The notes: generated by a model not told the origin, from the letters alone. A stretch of DNA of 64,000 nucleotides from Ancylomarina salipaludis (GCF_004122035.1 NZ_SAXA01000009.1:142772-206771), one strand, 5' to 3'. Positions 1-9,350 are shown, counted from the first letter of the stretch. A program made the numbers and translations.

Positions 1-1
1 T

Positions 2-1912
2 GGTAAGTGGTTAGAGAACTTACAGGATTGGAATCTATCCCGTTCTCGTTACTGGGGTACACCTCTGCCTATCTGGGTTAGTGAAGACCGCAGCGAGATG
101 AAATGTATTGGTTCTGTATCTGAGCTTAAAGCTGAGATTGTTAAGTCAATCGAAAAAGGATACATGAGCGAAAACATGCTTGAGAAATATGTTGATGGTG
201 ACAACACAAAAGAGAACTACGAGAAGTTCGATCTTCACCGTCCGTATGTTGACGATATTGTATTGGTAAGTGAATCAGGGCAGAAACTTTTCCGTGAGCT
301 TGATCTTATAGATGTTTGGTTTGATTCGGGTGCGATGCCATATGCACAGCAACATTATCCGTTTGAAAACAAAGAGGATTTCGACAAGAAATTCCCTGCC
401 CAATTTATTGCTGAAGGGGTAGACCAAACTCGTGGATGGTTCTTTACGCTTCACGCCATTGCAACCATGTGTTTTGATAGTGTGGCTTTCGAGAATATCA
501 TTTCAAACGGATTGGTACTTGATGCGACAGGAAATAAAATGTCGAAACGTTTAGGCAATGCGGTTGATCCATTCTCTACAATCGAGAAGTATGGTTCTGA
601 TCCATTACGTTGGTATATGATTACCAATGCTCAGCCATGGGATAACTTGAAATTTGATTTAAATGGTGTTGAAGAAGTTCGTCGTAAATTCTTCGGAACA
701 CTTTACAATACTTACAGTTTCTTCCAATTGTATGCTAATGTGGATGGATTTACCTATTCAGAAGCTGATGTGCCAATGGAAAAACGTCCTGAGATTGACC
801 GTTGGATTCTTTCTCTTCTTAACTCATTAGTGAAAGAAGTTGAAGAATGTTATGAGTCTTACGAACCAACTCGTGCGGGTCGTGCTATTCAGGATTTTGT
901 GAATGAAAACCTGTCAAACTGGTACGTTCGTTTATGTCGTAAGCGTTATTGGGGTGGTGATTATTCTACAGATAAGATTTCGGCTTACCAAACACTTTAT
1001 AAGTGTCTTGAGACGATTTCTATTTTGGGATCACCTATTGCACCATTCTTTATGGATCGTTTATTCTTAGACTTGAATTCAGTGACCAAACGTTACACTG
1101 AAAACTCAGTTCATTTGGTAGACTTCCCAACTGCAGATGAGTCAGTTATTGACAAGTCGTTGGAGGAAAGACAGGATATGGCTCAGAAGATTTCGTCTAT
1201 GGTATTGGGTCTTCGCCGTAAGGTGAAAATTCGTGTGCGTCAGCCATTAAGTAAGATTATGGTGCCTATTCTTGACGAAAGCATGATCCCTCAGTTGGAA
1301 GCTGTAAAAGGCATTATTCTTTCTGAGATTAATGTGAAAGAGATGGAATTTATCACCGATACATCAGGTGTATTGATTAAGAAAATCAAGCCTAATTTCA
1401 AGACTCTTGGACCTAAGCATGGCAAAATCATGAAGCAAATTGCTGGTGAAATTGCCAAAATGACTCAGGATGATATCGTGAATTTCGAAAAGGCTGCTGA
1501 ATTTACTATTGTTGTGAATGATGAGACTGTTGTTTTGACGCTTCAGGATGTTGAAATCATTTCGGAAGATATTCCAGGCTGGTTGGTTGCGAATGAAGGT
1601 AAGCTAACAGTTGCACTTGACGTGAATATCACTGAAGACTTACGTCAGGAGGGTATTGCTCGTGAGTTTATCAATAGAATTCAAAATCTGCGTAAGGAGA
1701 GTGATTTTGATGTGACTGATAAAATTTCATTGGAAATTGTAAAGCACGATGCGATAAATGATGCTGTTTTAACTCATAAAGATTATATAGGAAGTCAAAC
1801 TCTTGCTGAAACAGTGAGTTTAGTTGAAGAAATTGACGGAACTGATGCAAAAGAAGTAGAAATAGAGGCTGGAATCGAAACATATATTCGAATTAAAAAG
1901 CTTAGTGTGTAA
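2..1912 (+). CDS. ileS: Isoleucyl-tRNA synthetase, C-terminal part (truncated by the window edge)
   Basis: Class I aminoacyl-tRNA synthetase charging tRNA-Ile with isoleucine in the cytosol. The reading frame is open from base 2, so the gene begins upstream of the window; the first visible residues include the IleRS signature NLSRSRYWGTPLPIW. The ATP-binding KMSKR motif is at 536-550 (GNKMSKRLGN). The anticodon-binding domain and the C-terminal extension follow to the stop at 1912. The C-terminus ends in a DUF5915-like segment without an obvious zinc finger, as in the long eukaryote-like IleRS type. A TraR/DksA-like gene and lspA follow on the same strand, a common Bacteroidota order. About 636 residues are visible. 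Confidence 0.97.
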   Translation, partial: GKWLENLQDWNLSRSRYWGTPLPIWVSEDRSEMKCIGSVSELKAEIVKSIEKGYMSENMLEKYVDGDNTKENYEKFDLHRPYVDDIVLVSESGQKLFRELDLIDVWFDSGAMPYAQQHYPFENKEDFDKKFPAQFIAEGVDQTRGWFFTLHAIATMCFDSVAFENIISNGLVLDATGNKMSKRLGNAVDPFSTIEKYGSDPLRWYMITNAQPWDNLKFDLNGVEEVRRKFFGTLYNTYSFFQLYANVDGFTYSEADVPMEKRPEIDRWILSLLNSLVKEVEECYESYEPTRAGRAIQDFVNENLSNWYVRLCRKRYWGGDYSTDKISAYQTLYKCLETISILGSPIAPFFMDRLFLDLNSVTKRYTENSVHLVDFPTADESVIDKSLEERQDMAQKISSMVLGLRRKVKIRVRQPLSKIMVPILDESMIPQLEAVKGIILSEINVKEMEFITDTSGVLIKKIKPNFKTLGPKHGKIMKQIAGEIAKMTQDDIVNFEKAAEFTIVVNDETVVLTLQDVEIISEDIPGWLVANEGKLTVALDVNITEDLRQEGIAREFINRIQNLRKESDFDVTDKISLEIVKHDAINDAVLTHKDYIGSQTLAETVSLVEEIDGTDAKEVEIEAGIETYIRIKKLSV

Positions 1913-1949
1913 TACTTTTTTTGTTATCTTTAGGATCAAATCCAAAATT

Positions 1950-2327
1950 ATGACTGAAAAAAAACGCTATACAGACGAAGAATTGCAGGAGTTTAAAGAA
2001 TTGATTTCTCAGAAACTCGCAAAAGCTAAAAAAGACTATGAAACCTTGAAGGCTGTTATTTCTAATAGCTCAGGAAACGATATTGAAGATACTTCTCCTA
2101 CTTTTAAAGTTCTTGAAGAAGGAGCTTCAGTTTTGTCGAAAGAAGAGGCTGGAAGATTGGCACAACGTCAAGCCAAGTTCATTAGTCATTTGGAAGCTGC
2201 TCTAATTAGAATAGAGAATAAGAACTATGGTATTTGTCGTGAGACTGGTAATTTGATTTCTAAAGAAAGATTGCGTGCTGTTCCTCATGCTACCTTAAGT
2301 ATAGCTGCGAAGAACAAGCAAGTCTAA
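1950..2327 (+). CDS. TraR/DksA-like protein with a degenerate zinc finger
   Basis: Small 125-residue protein of the DksA/TraR superfamily, which binds the RNA polymerase secondary channel and adjusts transcription. An N-terminal coiled coil (about residues 5-90) is followed by the family's C-terminal motif YGICRETG then ISKERLRAVPHA. Only one cysteine remains where classical DksA has four, so zinc binding is probably lost; this Cys-poor form is usual in Bacteroidota. I chose the ATG at 1950 because the GTG at 1905 would add residues that overlap the end of ileS and do not fit the family. It lies 37 bases after ileS and is probably co-transcribed with it. It ends before a strong terminator. 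Confidence 0.88.
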   Translation: MTEKKRYTDEELQEFKELISQKLAKAKKDYETLKAVISNSSGNDIEDTSPTFKVLEEGASVLSKEEAGRLAQRQAKFISHLEAALIRIENKNYGICRETGNLISKERLRAVPHATLSIAAKNKQV

Positions 2328-2344
2328 TAACATTTTAATATACA

Positions 2345-2385
2345 GAAAATGATTGGGAGAGAAGTCTTCCAATCATTTTTGTTTA
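2345..2385 (+). terminator. Rho-independent terminator after the DksA-like gene
   Basis: An 11-bp stem (AAAATGATTGG paired with CCAATCATTTT) is followed by a T run. It lies 18 bases after the stop codon and before lspA. Confidence 0.8.
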
Positions 2386-2514
2386 TATTCGGGGCTGTAA
2401 GTTGTATAACTGAAAACAGGCTTCTGGTTTGTAAATAGCGATTTTGTCTTTTCAGATGTCCGGAGCGACTACTAATCAGTTGTATCGCTGAAATATTAAC
2501 ATTAAAACAATAGC

Positions 2515-3132
2515 ATGTCATTAATAAAAAAATCGGCACTCTTTATTGTGGTGCTTTTAATACTCGACCAGGTTTTTAAAATATGGATTAAAACCCACAT
2601 GATGCTTGGTGAAGAGTTTCCAGTATTCGGTGATTGGTTTATCATTCATTTTATTGAGAATAATGGAATGGCCTTTGGAATGGAGCTGGAAGGTAAGATG
2701 GGTAAAATTCTTTTGAGTTTGTTTCGAATTGTGGCAATCTGTGGTATTGGCTGGTATTTGAATGATATTTGTAAGAAGAAAGCGCCCAGAGGTTTGATTT
2801 TATCTATTGGATTAATTTTTGCCGGAGCAATGGGTAATATTATTGACAGTGCCTTTTATGGTATGATTTTTAACGATAGCTATTATCAGGTAGCTAGTTT
2901 CTTACCTGATGCCGGTGGTTATTCGTCATTCCTTCATGGTAAGGTTGTTGATATGCTTTATTTTCCTTTGATCGATGGTAATTTCCCATCATGGGTTCCA
3001 TTCTGGGGAGGCGATCATTTCGTTTTTTTCCGTCCTGTATTTAATATTGCAGATTCCTATATTACGATTGGGGTCGCTTTAATCCTTCTCTTTCACAAGA
3101 AATACTTTGTACAGGAAATATCTAAGAAATAA
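2515..3132 (+). CDS. lspA: Lipoprotein signal peptidase (signal peptidase II)
   Basis: Inner-membrane aspartyl protease that removes signal peptides from prolipoproteins after diacylglyceryl transfer to the lipobox cysteine. The 205-residue protein has four hydrophobic segments (about residues 5-22, 68-84, 94-112 and 172-195). Family motifs are present: ENNGMAFG near 48, GNIID near 111, KVVD at 146 and NIADSYITIG with Asp180; the last two aspartates are the likely catalytic pair. It is longer than the enterobacterial enzyme because of a loop around residues 115-170, typical of Bacteroidota. Several lipoproteins in this window (DUF4197, DUF4837, the duplicated beta-helix protein) would be substrates. 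Confidence 0.95.
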   Translation: MSLIKKSALFIVVLLILDQVFKIWIKTHMMLGEEFPVFGDWFIIHFIENNGMAFGMELEGKMGKILLSLFRIVAICGIGWYLNDICKKKAPRGLILSIGLIFAGAMGNIIDSAFYGMIFNDSYYQVASFLPDAGGYSSFLHGKVVDMLYFPLIDGNFPSWVPFWGGDHFVFFRPVFNIADSYITIGVALILLFHKKYFVQEISKK

Positions 3133-3157
3133 ACAGAATTTTCTGATAAGCATATAC

Positions 3158-3190
3158 AAAAATAGCCTTGGAATCTCCAAGGCTATTTTT
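3158..3190 (+). terminator. Rho-independent terminator of lspA
   Basis: AAATAGCCTTGG and CCAAGGCTATTT pair perfectly around a 5-base loop and run into T residues. It lies 26 bases after the lspA stop. The rest of the 3133-3466 stretch is A+T-rich with no gene I can support. Confidence 0.88.
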
Positions 3191-3466
3191 GCGTTAGGCA
3201 GCTTAACTCTTAAAGTTTTGAAAATGACCTTCAGTGCAACAGTATATTTAGGAAAGCCATATAATTTTAAGAGTGGGTATAAAATTCTATCCGATTATTT
3301 ATAGAATCACACATTGTAAATTAGATTAAATAAAAATATGATTATGGATAGTTATTGTCAGTGAAATAATATAATTTTATTTAGAAAGGTTGAGTTGATT
3401 TTATGTACAATGGTGGGAAGATGGTATTTGTTATCGTAGATATTTTAGTACAAACACCTGAAAATT

Positions 3467-3793
3467 ATGAGAAACTTTAGTATTCTATTATTGTTATTAT
3501 TTGCTGTAGGCAGCGCCAGCAGTTTTGCTCAGAAAGACCGTTTCAGATCGGATCTTCTTATAATTGAGGGCAATTGCTGCACGGTTTTAAATCTATTAAA
3601 TTCAGAGTTTAAAAATGATTCTATAGCCGTATCCTGTTTCATGAGAGATTACATTTTGGTAAATCCATTACCTAAAAAGATACTTAATCAGAAACCCAAG
3701 AAGGTTATTGAGTATTATAATAGAATTGAGAATAAAGAATTAAGGTGTATTCATAAAAAGCATTATTATAGCACGGTATTGTTAAATAAGTAG
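3467..3793 (+). CDS. Small secreted protein of unknown function
   Basis: I do not recognise this 108-residue protein. It starts with a clear Sec signal peptide (basic N-end, Leu-rich core, likely cleavage after SSFA near residue 21). The mature part is about 87 residues with four cysteines (adjacent Cys-Cys near 37-38, then single ones near 57 and 94), so disulfides are possible in the periplasm. No lipobox is visible. It stands alone between lspA and the convergent gltX, with a shared terminator downstream. Open frame, signal peptide and a following terminator support a real gene; the function is unknown. Confidence 0.6.
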   Translation: MRNFSILLLLLFAVGSASSFAQKDRFRSDLLIIEGNCCTVLNLLNSEFKNDSIAVSCFMRDYILVNPLPKKILNQKPKKVIEYYNRIENKELRCIHKKHYYSTVLLNK

Positions 3794-3855
3794 TGCCAAA
3801 TTAGAAATGAAATAACTTTTTTAACTTCTATCAGTTAAGCTTAAACTTTGATATA

Positions 3856-3897
3856 AAAAAACACTCTAAATATTAGTTATTTAGAGTGCTTTTTTAT
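3856..3897. terminator. Bidirectional terminator between the small secreted protein and gltX
   Basis: CACTCTAAAT and ATTTAGAGTG form a 10-bp stem with A residues on one side and T residues on the other, so it can end transcription from both convergent genes. Confidence 0.82.
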
Positions 3898-3907
3898 TTC
3901 GTGTGTC

Positions 3908-5434
3908 TTATAGTGTTTCGCAAGCAAAATCGATACGGGATAGCGTTTCCTCTTTACCCAATAGCTCGATAATATCGAACATATGTGGTCCTTTCCCTGC
4001 GCCTACCATAGCTAAGCGGAATGGGTTCATGATTTTACCAAAGCCAATTTCTTTAGCTGTGATCCATTCTTTAACGATGGCCTCGGTATTAGCTGATGTG
4101 AAATCAGAAATACCATTAAGCACTGTTTTAAGTTCCTGCATTAATTCGGGAGCATCATCTTTCCACGATTTCTTAGCAGTTTTAGCATCGAATTCCTGCG
4201 GTGCTTCGAAAAAGAAATTCACATGATCCCAAAGCTCAGCGATGAAGTCAACACGATCTTTTACCATAGCACATATACGGTTTACTTTGTCCTGGTCGGC
4301 TTCAATTCCTTTTTTTGCAAGGACTTCCTGAGTGAAAAGCTGACCAATTTCATTGTCCGATTTAGCCATTAAGTATTGGCGATTGAACCATTTTGTTTTC
4401 TCAGGATCGAATTTTGAGCCTGATTTACCCACACGTTCCAATGAGAATACCTGTGATAATTCTTCCATAGAGAAGATTTCTTTCTCTGTTCCCGGATTCC
4501 AACCTAAAAAGGCAAGCATATTAATAAAGGCTTCAGGGAAATAACCATCTTCACGGTAACCCGATGAAATATCCTGTGTTTTGGGGTCTTTCCAAAGCAA
4601 CGGAAAAACAGGGAAGCCTAATTTGTCGCCATCGCGTTTGCTAAGCTTTCCTTTACCTACAGGTTTTAGAATTAGTGGCAGGTGAGCAAATTTTGGCATC
4701 GCAGCTTCCCAACCCAATTTTTTGTATAATAAAACGTGAAGAGGCATAGAGGGTAACCACTCTTCGCCACGAATCACGTGAGAAATCTTCATCAAATAAT
4801 CATCAACCACATTAGCCAAATGATAAGTCGGCATGCCATCCGATTTAAAAAGAACCTTATCATCAAGAGCAGACGTGTTGAATACAACTTGTTTTCTGAT
4901 TTCATCTTCAAGATGAAGCTCTTCGTTTACCGGCATTTTAAAACGAACCACATAAGCCTCTCCCGATTCAAGTTTTGCCTGAACTTCTTCAGCACTTAAG
5001 GCTAAAGAGTTGTTCAACTGATCACGGGTTTCAGAATTGTAGGTGAATGTTTTCTTTTCGGCTTCATATTCATTACGAATAGCGTCCAATTCTTCAGCTG
5101 TATCGAAAGCGTAATAGGCATCCCCTGAAGCGATCAATTTTTCAGCATACTCGCGATACATGGGTTTTCTCTCAGACTGACGGTATGGACCATATTCTCC
5201 TCCTACAGTAGCACCTTCATCAATTGTAATGCCACACCATTTTAGGGCTTCAACAATATAATCTTCAGCACCAGGAACATAACGGGTTTGATCGGTATCT
5301 TCAATTCGTAATAGGAATTTGCCACCATGTTTACGGGCAAACAGATAGTTGAAAAGGGCTGTTCTCACACCTCCCATATGCAATGGTCCTGTTGGGCTAG
5401 GGGCAAATCGAACTCTGACTTTATTATCGCTCAT
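3908..5434 (-). CDS. gltX: Glutamyl-tRNA synthetase
   Basis: Class I synthetase of 508 residues that charges tRNA-Glu; in organisms lacking GlnRS it may also misacylate tRNA-Gln, which cannot be told from this window. The N-terminal HIGH-type motif reads [20 protein letters not shown] (about residues 12-31) and the KMSKR-type motif reads KLSKRDGD near residue 262. The anticodon-binding half follows. The ATG at 5434 lies about 60 bases after a -7-like element (TATCTTTG on the minus strand at 5494-5501). It is monocistronic, with a bidirectional terminator directly downstream. Confidence 0.97.
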   Translation of the reverse strand: MSDNKVRVRFAPSPTGPLHMGGVRTALFNYLFARKHGGKFLLRIEDTDQTRYVPGAEDYIVEALKWCGITIDEGATVGGEYGPYRQSERKPMYREYAEKLIASGDAYYAFDTAEELDAIRNEYEAEKKTFTYNSETRDQLNNSLALSAEEVQAKLESGEAYVVRFKMPVNEELHLEDEIRKQVVFNTSALDDKVLFKSDGMPTYHLANVVDDYLMKISHVIRGEEWLPSMPLHVLLYKKLGWEAAMPKFAHLPLILKPVGKGKLSKRDGDKLGFPVFPLLWKDPKTQDISSGYREDGYFPEAFINMLAFLGWNPGTEKEIFSMEELSQVFSLERVGKSGSKFDPEKTKWFNRQYLMAKSDNEIGQLFTQEVLAKKGIEADQDKVNRICAMVKDRVDFIAELWDHVNFFFEAPQEFDAKTAKKSWKDDAPELMQELKTVLNGISDFTSANTEAIVKEWITAKEIGFGKIMNPFRLAMVGAGKGPHMFDIIELLGKEETLSRIDFACETL

Positions 5435-5493
5435 GATTTTATCCTTAAAATATTTTAATTCCTGACGACCAGGTTTGATAATTCAAATTTCGA

Positions 5494-5501
5494 CAAAGAT
5501 A
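5494..5501 (-). promoter_or_regulatory. Candidate -7 element for gltX
   Basis: TATCTTTG on the minus strand matches the Bacteroidota TAnnTTTG element about 60 bases upstream of the gltX start. No good TTTG element is seen 19-21 bases further upstream, so this is only half supported. Confidence 0.4.
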
Positions 5502-5580
5502 ACAATTATTGTATCATCTGTGTTCGCTAATATAGGGCTTGAATGTTCTACTAAAGAAATATTTGACTTCGGTTTTGTGG

Positions 5581-5616
5581 AAATAAAAAAGGAGCTCCCT
5601 TTTATGGAAACTCCTT
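5581..5616 (-). terminator. Terminator after the SPOR-domain gene
   Basis: On the minus strand AAGGAG...CTCCTT forms an imperfect hairpin followed by TTTTTTATTT. It lies 26 bases beyond the stop of the gene starting at 6598. Confidence 0.65.
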
Positions 5617-5641
5617 AGAAATATTTTAAAATCGATCGGCG

Positions 5642-6598
5642 TTATTTTTGTAGAACCCAACACGATGCATTGGGATTCTTTTGTAAGACTTTTCTACGGA
5701 ATCGATCGGCTTCTTTTTTTGAGTTGAACTTGTCTAGAGCAACGGCGTAAAGGTTTTTATTCTTAATGATAGTTGCAGGATACGAGTTGGCTTCAATCAC
5801 TGTTTTCAGAATTTTAGCATTCTCGATATTAGAGAAACTGCCTGCGATTAAGTAATATTTACCCTTAATCGATTTGTTTTTGATGGCAGCCTTAGGTTTT
5901 GCATAAATGATTCGGGGCTCAAAACTAACCAACTCATTTTCGGGTGAGATTCTATCACTCTGCTTAACTAATGTTGTTTTCTGAACGTCTGGCGTACTCT
6001 CCATCATACTGAAGGAAGCTGAAGCCTGGTGTTGACTGTTATTCAGATTAACAGGAATAAGTGCCAAACCTAAAAAGAAAGGAATTGTAACGGCAGCATA
6101 AACCTTACGTTTTAGACTAACTCGTCCCCAGAAATTTTCTTTAATAATAAGGGAGCGGACCTGAGGGTTTTCCTGAATGATTTGATCAGGAAGTTCAAAG
6201 CTTTCCATACCGAACAAATCAGCAAGAAAGTTGATGTTCTTAGCCGGTTCGAATTGTAATTTATGACGTTTGTTGTAAAACAATTCGCCTAATTCACTAA
6301 AGTTGACTCTTTCGTTTCTGCGTAAACGGACGCTAATATCTTCGATATAAAGCTCAACAGATTTTTTAGCTTCAGAATATGTTAATCTTTCTTCTTCAGC
6401 TAAACAATTTATAAGTAATCCATCATTCTGTTTTAGATTTCGATTAAAACTAACAGCCTTTGATGGAGGAAGCATTTCATTGGTGAGTCGGTTTTCCTGA
6501 GCCGGACAATAGTTAGCTACAAAGCCGCCTAAACCTGGAAGAATCACACAGTCATGGATGAATAATAAATCCTTTATATATCTTGATATTTCTAGCAT
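5642..6598 (-). CDS. CCDC81-type HU-like domain and SPOR domain membrane protein
   Basis: Protein of 318 residues, found widely in Bacteroidota. Residues 1-120 form the HU-CCDC81 module (MLEISRYIKDLLF, then HDCVILPGLGGFVANY), whose role is unclear but may involve peptidoglycan or DNA-like polymers. One membrane segment lies near residues 167-186. A C-terminal SPOR domain (about 245-318, starting KGKYYLIAGSFSN) probably binds denuded glycan strands at septa. It is therefore a single-pass envelope protein, cytoplasmic HU-like module inside and SPOR outside. The start is fixed by the conserved N-terminus. A -7-like TATCTTTG sits only 6-13 bases upstream, so the mRNA may be nearly leaderless. Confidence 0.88.
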   Translation of the reverse strand: MLEISRYIKDLLFIHDCVILPGLGGFVANYCPAQENRLTNEMLPPSKAVSFNRNLKQNDGLLINCLAEEERLTYSEAKKSVELYIEDISVRLRRNERVNFSELGELFYNKRHKLQFEPAKNINFLADLFGMESFELPDQIIQENPQVRSLIIKENFWGRVSLKRKVYAAVTIPFFLGLALIPVNLNNSQHQASASFSMMESTPDVQKTTLVKQSDRISPENELVSFEPRIIYAKPKAAIKNKSIKGKYYLIAGSFSNIENAKILKTVIEANSYPATIIKNKNLYAVALDKFNSKKEADRFRRKVLQKNPNASCWVLQK

Positions 6599-6603
6599 AA
6601 AAA

Positions 6604-6611
6604 CAAAGATA
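6604..6611 (-). promoter_or_regulatory. -7 element directly upstream of the SPOR-domain gene
   Basis: TATCTTTG on the minus strand ends 6 bases before the start codon, with a TTTT-containing stretch 19 bases upstream in the -33 position. This would place the transcription start at or within a base or two of the ATG. Confidence 0.5.
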
Positions 6612-6933
6612 AAAATTCTAGACTCTAATTAAAATTGAATGCCAACAGAAATATACTAAAAGCTTAGTAATCAAAAGTAAAAAAATGAAAGTTTTTTTTC
6701 GGATAGTTTGATACATAAGTTTAATTCGAATTTTCTGTTGGTGGTTCTGATCATTTCATTTTCAGAGAAGTGGCGTGTTTATTTTTGTTTAGAGATCTTA
6801 TTGGAGTATACCTTACAGACACTTAGTTGATATAAGAATAGAATTAATAGGAAAAGTTATTGTTTAAAATCTGTTATGAGACTTGTCATATAGTAATATT
6901 TCTATAGCTTTGTCTCTCTAAAATTCAAGGTAT
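6612..6933. other. Intergenic region between divergent genes
   Basis: A+T-rich stretch between the divergent SPOR-domain and radical SAM genes. It holds the two promoters listed separately and no open frame, RNA gene or repeat that I recognise. Confidence 0.5.
6883..6912 (+). promoter_or_regulatory. Promoter of the radical SAM gene
   Basis: TTG at 6883-6885, a 19-base spacer and TAGCTTTG at 6905-6912 match the Bacteroidota primary sigma factor consensus. The start codon is at 6934, giving a short leader. Confidence 0.65.
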
Positions 6934-7710
6934 ATGGCAACTTTTCTTTTTGACAAAATCGTTTTTGGGCCGGTAAAGAGCAGGCGTTTGGGTGTTTCTT
7001 TGGGAATAAACCTATTGCCTACCGATTGTAAGTTGTGCAGTTTCAATTGCATTTATTGCGAGTGTGGTTGGAATCCGAAGAAAACACATAAGGTTGATTT
7101 TCACCCCCGGCATCTTGTAAAAGAAAAGCTTGAACAAAAGCTTAATGAAATGATAAAGCAAGGCGAAACGCCGGATGTAATCACGTTTGCCGGAAACGGA
7201 GAACCCTGCATGCATCCTGAATTTGCCGGAATTATTGATGATACCATTGAGCTTCGAAATGCAATATTTCCTAAGGCAAGAATTGCCGTTCTATCCAATT
7301 CCACAATGATTCATAAACCTGATGTTTTTGCAGCATTGAATAAGGTTGAGGATAATATTTTAAAATTAGATGGAGGAAAAGAACAAACCATTATCAATTT
7401 AGACCAACCAGTAGGAACTTTTAACTTGGAGAAAACAGTTGATCTGTTATCAAAATTTAGAGGTAATCTTACAATTCAGACTTTATTTATAAAAGGTGAA
7501 TATAATGGTAAGTCGATTGATAATACTTCGCAGGAAGAGATTGATTTATGGTTGCAGCATTTGAAAAAAATTCGGCCCCGTGAAGTCATGATCTATACCA
7601 TATCCCGAGATACACCTGTTGAAACACTTCAGAAGGTTGATCTTGCAGAATTAGAGAGAATTGCAAACTTGGTTGAACAGGCCGGATTTCCTACACAAAT
7701 CAGTGGCTAA
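6934..7710 (+). CDS. Radical SAM protein, COG0731-like
   Basis: A 258-residue radical SAM enzyme. The cluster-binding motif CSFNCIYC (CX3CX2C) lies near residues 35-42, preceded by another CKLC cysteine. The N-terminus (FGPVKSRRLGVSLGINLLP) and the GNGEPCMHPEF segment near 88 are typical of the COG0731 group, which includes wyosine-type tRNA modification enzymes and is often left as 'radical SAM protein' in bacteria. There is no SPASM domain. The substrate cannot be deduced: no tRNA-modification or cofactor gene is adjacent. It is monocistronic with its own promoter. Confidence 0.85.
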   Translation: MATFLFDKIVFGPVKSRRLGVSLGINLLPTDCKLCSFNCIYCECGWNPKKTHKVDFHPRHLVKEKLEQKLNEMIKQGETPDVITFAGNGEPCMHPEFAGIIDDTIELRNAIFPKARIAVLSNSTMIHKPDVFAALNKVEDNILKLDGGKEQTIINLDQPVGTFNLEKTVDLLSKFRGNLTIQTLFIKGEYNGKSIDNTSQEEIDLWLQHLKKIRPREVMIYTISRDTPVETLQKVDLAELERIANLVEQAGFPTQISG

Positions 7711-7841
7711 GTTGTTTAACGATTAGAATCATTCTGTATTTTTTACCAATCGCTAAAAAATACAGATAAGGAATTGAAAAATTGATATAAATGGCTTAGT
7801 TTTATTGGATTGAAATTACGAAGCCAATAAATTATTCTACT

Positions 7842-8738
7842 ATGCTCAGATTAAGCATTCGATTGTCGTATTTACTAATATTTTTAAGTTTTAATTTTGT
7901 TTCGACGGCTAGTCAAAATAAAACGAAAACGGGTACTCCTAACGTACAGGAATTAGTAGTAAATACCCAAAGTTTAAAGAAGGTCAAGAATATTTTCTAT
8001 AATGTACCATCACCAGTTGAGGTAACCAACATTATACAGAAAATGAATCTTCCTTACTATCCCGATTTATTGAATCCCAGTACAAATTCAGAAAACTATT
8101 TAACTCAGGCTAATAAAGCTTTGAATATGGGGGTTTATGGTGCGGACTTAAGTTATATTCGTATTTACGAACAATACCAGGATGCAGCAAGATTTTTGGT
8201 GGTTGTTAAAAAGTTTACCCGTCAACTGGGCATCCCGGAAGAAGGTGAACGAGTTATTGCTAAACGTCTGGAGAAAAATATACAGAATCAGGATTCTTTA
8301 TTGAATATTATTACTGAGACTTTCACCGATTCGGATAGTTATCTGAAAGAAAATCGTAGAGGAAGTACTGCAGCCCTTATCATTTTTGGTGGTTGGATTG
8401 AAACCTTATATCTGGCCACTAATATTATTGATATGAATTCGCCTCAGGATGAAATGACGAAATTGATCGTTGAACAACGTTATTCCGTTAAAAATTTACT
8501 GGCTCTTATGAAGCAGTTTTCGGACGAAAAGCGCGTTCAGGATTTTCTACCTGATTTGATATTATTGAATGAAAAATTCAAGGAAATTGGTCAGGTCAAG
8601 TCTGGTAAAGCGAAATTGGTTTCAAAAAAGGGAAAGGCTGTAATAGGTAATAAGGTGAAACTTAACCTGCCTCCCCATATATTGAAAGATGTGAAGACTA
8701 TTAATGATAGAATTCGAACTCGAATTACAGAATTGTAG
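7842..8738 (+). CDS. Conserved Bacteroidota secreted protein of unknown function
   Basis: 298 residues with a signal peptide (hydrophobic core about residues 8-22, cleavage near STAS/Q). The mature part appears mostly helical, with a run of charged helices around residues 95-240 and one apolar glycine-rich segment near 180-197 (AALIIFGGWIETLYLAT). No catalytic motif is seen. The type resembles uncharacterised Bacteroidota proteins without an assigned role. It is followed after 41 bases by another small secreted protein on the same strand, and the two probably form one transcript. Confidence 0.7.
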   Translation: MLRLSIRLSYLLIFLSFNFVSTASQNKTKTGTPNVQELVVNTQSLKKVKNIFYNVPSPVEVTNIIQKMNLPYYPDLLNPSTNSENYLTQANKALNMGVYGADLSYIRIYEQYQDAARFLVVVKKFTRQLGIPEEGERVIAKRLEKNIQNQDSLLNIITETFTDSDSYLKENRRGSTAALIIFGGWIETLYLATNIIDMNSPQDEMTKLIVEQRYSVKNLLALMKQFSDEKRVQDFLPDLILLNEKFKEIGQVKSGKAKLVSKKGKAVIGNKVKLNLPPHILKDVKTINDRIRTRITEL

Positions 8739-8779
8739 TGTTGTTTAATGAGTCTTAATGATAAATAATATTCTTAAGG

Positions 8780-9238
8780 ATGAGTAAAATTTACAGATAT
8801 ATAATTTTAATAATAGCATTAACTTGTGTTTCGAGTTTTGCCTTCTCGCAGTGCAATGAATTTACCAAGAAAGATTGTATTCCTTTGTTAAGTCCGTACA
8901 CTTTTAACGGACAACTTAATAATACAGTTTTGTCAGAAGGAGAAACAGCAGAACTGCAACTTACCTTTTATGCTGATCAGGAATATCGGATTCTGGTAGC
9001 GGGTGAAGATCAGTTAGGTCAGATCAGATTTCAATTATTGGATGTGGAATACAATGTTTTATATGACAATAAAGATGAAGACTTTACTAAGCTATGGGAT
9101 TTTTCAGTAGAGAGTACTGATGATTTTATAGTTAGGGTTATGGTTGATCAGAATATGAACCCTGAAGATACTGAAAGCGGTTGTGTTTCCATGTTAATCG
9201 GATTTAGGGCTTTTGGTTCCCGAACGCTTTTTAAATAA
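8780..9238 (+). CDS. Small secreted beta-rich protein of unknown function
   Basis: 152 residues with a signal peptide (residues about 1-23, ending AFSQ). The mature part is rich in alternating hydrophobic residues, suggesting a beta-sandwich, and carries Cys residues near 25, 33 and 136. The middle section (EGETAELQLTFYADQEYRIL) resembles a pre-peptidase C-terminal-like fold in style only. It follows the 298-residue secreted protein closely and is probably co-expressed. Function not recognised. Confidence 0.65.
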   Translation: MSKIYRYIILIIALTCVSSFAFSQCNEFTKKDCIPLLSPYTFNGQLNNTVLSEGETAELQLTFYADQEYRILVAGEDQLGQIRFQLLDVEYNVLYDNKDEDFTKLWDFSVESTDDFIVRVMVDQNMNPEDTESGCVSMLIGFRAFGSRTLFK

Positions 9239-9280
9239 GAATGAAACTATAGTAAATTAAGCGGTTTTTTACATTTGAAG

Positions 9281-9308
9281 AATCCACCTTTTAGGGGTGG
9301 ATTTTTCT
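9281..9308 (+). terminator. Terminator after the secreted-protein pair
   Basis: AATCCACC and GGTGGATT pair around a short loop, followed by TTTCTATTT. It separates the secreted-protein pair from the CidA/LrgB pair. Confidence 0.72.
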
Positions 9309-9350
9309 ATTTAAAGAACTTTGTAAATATAGATATGACTACTTTTGTGA

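Noticed and set aside
2324..2539. 71-codon minus-strand frame between the DksA-like gene and lspA
   Set aside because: It spans a terminator and overlaps both neighbours; no evidence of coding.
3107..3304. 65-codon open frame after lspA
   Set aside because: It overlaps the lspA end and runs straight through the lspA terminator; no signal or family features.
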